The position numbers and the translations under genes were made by a program. Of a stretch of DNA of 64,000 nt, positions 61,486 to 64,000 are shown piece after piece; within the stretch, counting starts at the first letter, position 1, and each line of letters begins with the position of its first letter. The notes beneath the pieces were generated by a model, which worked only from the letters and a program-made list of their open reading frames with translations, was not told the DNA's origin and made no database searches. The stretch covers positions 620,001-684,000 of the forward strand of contig NZ_RXFS01000002.1 of assembly GCF_003952185.1 (NCBI RefSeq), in the 5' to 3' direction. This stretch comes from Variovorax sp. 679. GTDB taxonomy: Bacteria; Pseudomonadota; Gammaproteobacteria; Burkholderiales; Burkholderiaceae_C.

Positions 61486-62115
61486 TCAGTCGAGCGCAAA
61501 GACCCTGCGATAGGTCTGCACCTGGCGGTCCGCGCCCGCCCGCATTCCAAGTGCCAGCTCCATGCCCGTCGCACCCGCGCGCGCAGGCGACACCGCAGGC
61601 AGCTGGCGCCAGCCCGCGCCGGGCTCCCACGCCCGGAGTTCGAAGGTGGTGACATCGTCCAGCAGCGCCACGCGATCGGCCATGTCGGGCGGCGGCAAAG
61701 GAAAGGACGCCGCCGCCGGCCCCGCCGCACGATAGAGAACGCCGCCGCGCTGCCACCACTGCACCCGCTGCCAGTGGCCCGGCGCGGCGGGCGCCGCCCG
61801 CACGATCTCCATGAAGAACGGCAGCTCGGCCTGCCTGCGCACCTGCAGCGCAGCCGGCAACAGCCCGCTCGCCGCCGCACCGCCCGGTGGCTGCCATGGA
61901 AGCTCGGTGGTCGCGCGTTGGGAAAGGTCGCGCTCCAGCTGGTCGAGCGCACGCAGCAGCCTTGCGACTTCTTCGGTGCGGCGCTCCAGCGCGCTGTTGG
62001 CGCGGCTCACGCTGTCGAGGCCACGCCATGCCATCAGGCTCAGCACAGCCATGATGGTGATGGCGATCATCACCTCGATCAGCGTGAAGCCGGCATGCCC
62101 GCGCGCTCGCGTCAT
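61486..62115 (-). CDS. gspJ: Type II secretion minor pseudopilin GspJ
   Basis: Minor pseudopilin at the tip of the type II secretion pseudopilus, 209 residues. Prepilin cleavage site HAG/FTLIEVMIAI with Glu at +5 near residue 14, hydrophobic N-terminal helix, and a beta-rich C-terminal domain. Overlaps gspI by 4 bp. No gspK follows; the next gene is the MDR oxidoreductase. Confidence 0.9.
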   Translation of the reverse strand: MTRARGHAGFTLIEVMIAITIMAVLSLMAWRGLDSVSRANSALERRTEEVARLLRALDQLERDLSQRATTELPWQPPGGAAASGLLPAALQVRRQAELPFFMEIVRAAPAAPGHWQRVQWWQRGGVLYRAAGPAAASFPLPPPDMADRVALLDDVTTFELRAWEPGAGWRQLPAVSPARAGATGMELALGMRAGADRQVQTYRRVFALD

Positions 62116-62495
62116 TTGCCCGCTCCGTCCTGCACGCGCGTGCGCAGCGAAGCCAGGCGCCGCTCGCCGTCTTCCGCAAGGTAGACATCCACCGTCACTG
62201 TGCGCAGCCCGTCGACGGCGATGCCGGCTTCCGTGCGGCACATCAGGCGCAGGCCACCTTGCGGGCAGGCACTGCGCACCACGCCCGGCGCGGCCGCCCC
62301 TTGGCCGATGCGCAACTCCGCCAGGCGGTTCTCGGCGGACAGCATGGCCAGCGACTGCTGCTCCAGCAGCCCGAGGTTGGTGATGGTCAGGCTCGAAGCC
62401 CGCACGATCGCCGCCAGCGCGATGCTGACGATGGCCAGCGCGATCAGCACCTCGATCAGCGTGAAGCCCGCCTCTCGCAGGCGCGGTTCGTTCAT
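62112..62495 (-). CDS. gspI: Type II secretion minor pseudopilin GspI
   Basis: 127 residues with prepilin motif REAG/FTLIEVLIALAI and a short C-terminal domain. Interacts with GspJ and GspH/K in the pseudopilus tip by family knowledge. Starts 7 bp after gspH. Confidence 0.9.
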   Translation of the reverse strand: MNEPRLREAGFTLIEVLIALAIVSIALAAIVRASSLTITNLGLLEQQSLAMLSAENRLAELRIGQGAAAPGVVRSACPQGGLRLMCRTEAGIAVDGLRTVTVDVYLAEDGERRLASLRTRVQDGAGK

Positions 62496-62502
62496 GCGTC
62501 GC

Positions 62503-63009
62503 CTACTTCACTTCGTAGCCGCCCGCGGCATCGCGCAGCACGGCCACCGAGGCACCGTCACGGCGCAGCTCGAGCCGCCATGCCGCGCCAATGGGCTCGG
62601 AGGTCAGCACGATGGGCCGTGCCGGCGTTACCTCCACCGGACCCGCTCGCCATTGGCGTGGGCGCAGCTCGTCGTCTCGCGCGAAGGTGTCGAGAGTGCC
62701 GAGCGTGGATACCGTGGGAATGCTGCTGCCGGGCGCGGCCTGCCAGGTGCCGCGCGCGAAGCGATAACCGTCGGCATCGGCCTGCCATGCGATGACGCGA
62801 CCGTCGATGCGTACCTCGTTCTGCGCCACCGCCAGCCGCAGCGCCAGCTCGCGCGCGTCGCGCCGCAGTTCCTGCGCCGGATCGGGCGCGACGGCAAGAC
62901 TGATCGCCGCTGTCGCGATGCCGACGATGACCATCACGATCATCAGCTCGATCAGCGAGAAGCCGCTCTCTTCCGCGCGCCGGGTTCGCCGCGACATGCA
63001 CGCATTCAT
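62503..63009 (-). CDS. gspH: Type II secretion minor pseudopilin GspH
   Basis: 168 residues with prepilin motif EESG/FSLIELMIVMVIVGI and a C-terminal domain typical of GspH/FimT proteins. ATG 63009 is used; ATG 62997 would be four codons shorter, and neither has a strong ribosome site. First of gspHIJ and divergent from gspC. Confidence 0.88.
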   Translation of the reverse strand: MNACMSRRTRRAEESGFSLIELMIVMVIVGIATAAISLAVAPDPAQELRRDARELALRLAVAQNEVRIDGRVIAWQADADGYRFARGTWQAAPGSSIPTVSTLGTLDTFARDDELRPRQWRAGPVEVTPARPIVLTSEPIGAAWRLELRRDGASVAVLRDAAGGYEVK

Positions 63010-63179
63010 CTTGCAGCGCCCACTTGCTGATGGTGTTGATGGATGGAAGAAGAAGCCCCGGCCGATGCTAGGCATCGCGTGTGATACCGCAATGAACCCG
63101 CTGACACGAAACCCCAACGACAGCGTGATAGACAGAGCGTCCTGCGCCCGCCACAGCGGCAATCAACCGGAAAGCACCG

Positions 63180-63611
63180 ATGACCGAGCCCATGAAACCA
63201 TCCATCCGATACGCCGTTCATGCCACGGGCCTGCTGCTTGTCGTGGCGGGGGTGGGGACCTGGACGCGCCTGCTGTCCGCACCCGTTCCCGCCGTGCTGC
63301 CGCCACCGGTGCAAACCGCGCAGGCAGACCCGGCGGCCGATGCACTCGCAGCCTGGTTCGGACCCGGTGAGGTCCGCGCGAACATCGCGGTCAAGGGATT
63401 GATCAGAGCCGGTGCGCACGGCGTTGCCGTGCTGTCGGTGAACGATGCGGCGCCCCGGCCCTACCGGCAGGGCGAGTCGCTCGGCAAATCGCTCACGCTG
63501 ACCGCGATCGAGGCCAATGCGGTTGTGATCGACAAGGCCGGCACGTCCTTGCGCATCGCCGCGCCGATGCTGCCGCAGCCGGCCACGCCCGGCATCGTCG
63601 CGGCGCGATAG
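63180..63611 (+). CDS. gspC: Short type II secretion protein GspC
   Basis: 143 residues: one transmembrane helix (about 15-33), then the HR domain seen as ADALAAWFG... followed by IAVKGLIRAGAHGVAVLSVN and the GESLGKSLTLTAIEANAVVI strand. The PDZ or coiled-coil C terminus of longer GspC proteins is absent, as in some Burkholderiales. It points away from gspHIJ, and no gspD follows. Confidence 0.85.
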   Translation: MTEPMKPSIRYAVHATGLLLVVAGVGTWTRLLSAPVPAVLPPPVQTAQADPAADALAAWFGPGEVRANIAVKGLIRAGAHGVAVLSVNDAAPRPYRQGESLGKSLTLTAIEANAVVIDKAGTSLRIAAPMLPQPATPGIVAAR

Positions 63612-63620
63612 CCGCATGCG

Positions 63621-64000
63621 CTAGCGCGCCGCCTCGCGCGGCCGCGCCTCCGGAACGACCGCGGCGCAGGCCCAGGTCGACAGCGCATGCAGCAGACCGC
63701 GGTTGACTCTGAAATCGCCATCGCCGGATTCCGGCAGGAATGTGTTCGAGAGGCAGCGCGTGATCACGCGCGCCACGCGCGGATCGGCGCCCACCGCGTT
63801 CAGGTCGCGCGTGAACTCGACGCGGCCGGGCAGCTCGTCGGCGAACTTCTCGAAGCCCACGAACCAGCGGAACAGCATGTTGTAGGTGAGGCTCTCGTGC
63901 ACCTTCTCGCCGTCTTCCAGCGAGTAGACGATCTGCAGCACCAGGCTGCGCAGCAGCGTCGATGCGCCGATCCTGCCGCCGTGCTCGCGCTCCAGGTCGG
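63621..64000 (-). CDS. Transposase N-terminal domain (DUF772, IS5-like), partial at window edge
   Basis: The 3' end of a gene whose start lies beyond position 64000. The visible part reads ...GRIGASTLLRSLVLQIVYSLED, then YNMLFRWFVGFEKFAD, then a short C-terminal tail with NTFLPESGDGDFR. The LLRSLVLQ...YNMLFRWFVG run is the DUF772 helical domain found at the N terminus of IS5/IS1182-type transposases. No DDE catalytic domain follows before the stop, so it is either a decayed insertion-sequence fragment or a domesticated domain protein. Confidence 0.7.
   Translation of the reverse strand, partial: DLEREHGGRIGASTLLRSLVLQIVYSLEDGEKVHESLTYNMLFRWFVGFEKFADELPGRVEFTRDLNAVGADPRVARVITRCLSNTFLPESGDGDFRVNRGLLHALSTWACAAVVPEARPREAAR

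Overview
The window is a 64 kb piece of a high-GC betaproteobacterial chromosome, most likely from the Comamonadaceae and close to Variovorax. The basis is the gene order (mla-ibaG-murA-his; ponA divergent from pilMNOPQ-aroK-aroB-dgt; yihA-cytochrome c4-resB-ccsB), a short HisG, TonB-receptor and ABC-transporter content, and strong GC bias. This is inference from order and sequence recognition; no search was run. Nearly all of it is ordinary core chromosome, tightly packed, with many 4-bp start/stop overlaps. No tRNA, rRNA, CRISPR array, prophage or plasmid gene was seen, and no gap without a gene exceeds about 220 bp.

Region 1 (1-13374, all minus strand). Transcription runs mlaF-mlaE-mlaD-mlaA-mlaC-mlaB-yadG-yadH-ibaG-murA-hisG-hisD-(lipoprotein)-(small secreted protein)-hisC-hisB-hisH. 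It combines retrograde phospholipid transport, peptidoglycan precursor synthesis and histidine synthesis. Two secreted proteins of unknown role are embedded, one of them translationally coupled to hisC. Gaps hold two copies of a double-hairpin repeat, a pair of large hairpins between mlaA and mlaC, and a terminator-like hairpin touching the mlaF start.

Region 2 (13375-31541). gltBD (glutamate synthase, with a third copy of the repeat in its gap), a REP-associated tyrosine transposase beside the gltB promoter, then a chain of overlapping genes read from pilM: pilMNOPQ-aroK-aroB-dgt-MFS-DUF1415-methyltransferase. mrcA (PBP1a) diverges from pilM.

Region 3 (31542-43857). mrcA; cyaY diverging from lptM-lysA; msrPQ (repair of oxidised periplasmic methionine); ccsB/resB (System II cytochrome c maturation) with cytochrome c4; yihA GTPase; an epoxide-hydrolase-like enzyme.

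Region 4 (43851-52146). Two lipid A-type acyltransferases divergent from metK, which has a structured leader; a TctDE-like two-component system divergent from a complete NitT/TauT-type ABC importer that ends in a good terminator.

Region 5 (52155-59691). A minus-strand iron operon behind a probable Fur box: ferrioxamine/hydroxamate-type receptor, PepSY membrane protein, small membrane protein, and a receptor strongly resembling E. coli YncD/PqqU. A lipoprotein phospholipase D diverges from it.

Region 6 (59704-64000). A small serine hydrolase, an MDR-type oxidoreductase, pseudopilins gspH-gspI-gspJ, a divergent short gspC, and the end of an IS5-like transposase N-terminal fragment running off the right edge. 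The rest of the type II secretion machinery is not in view.
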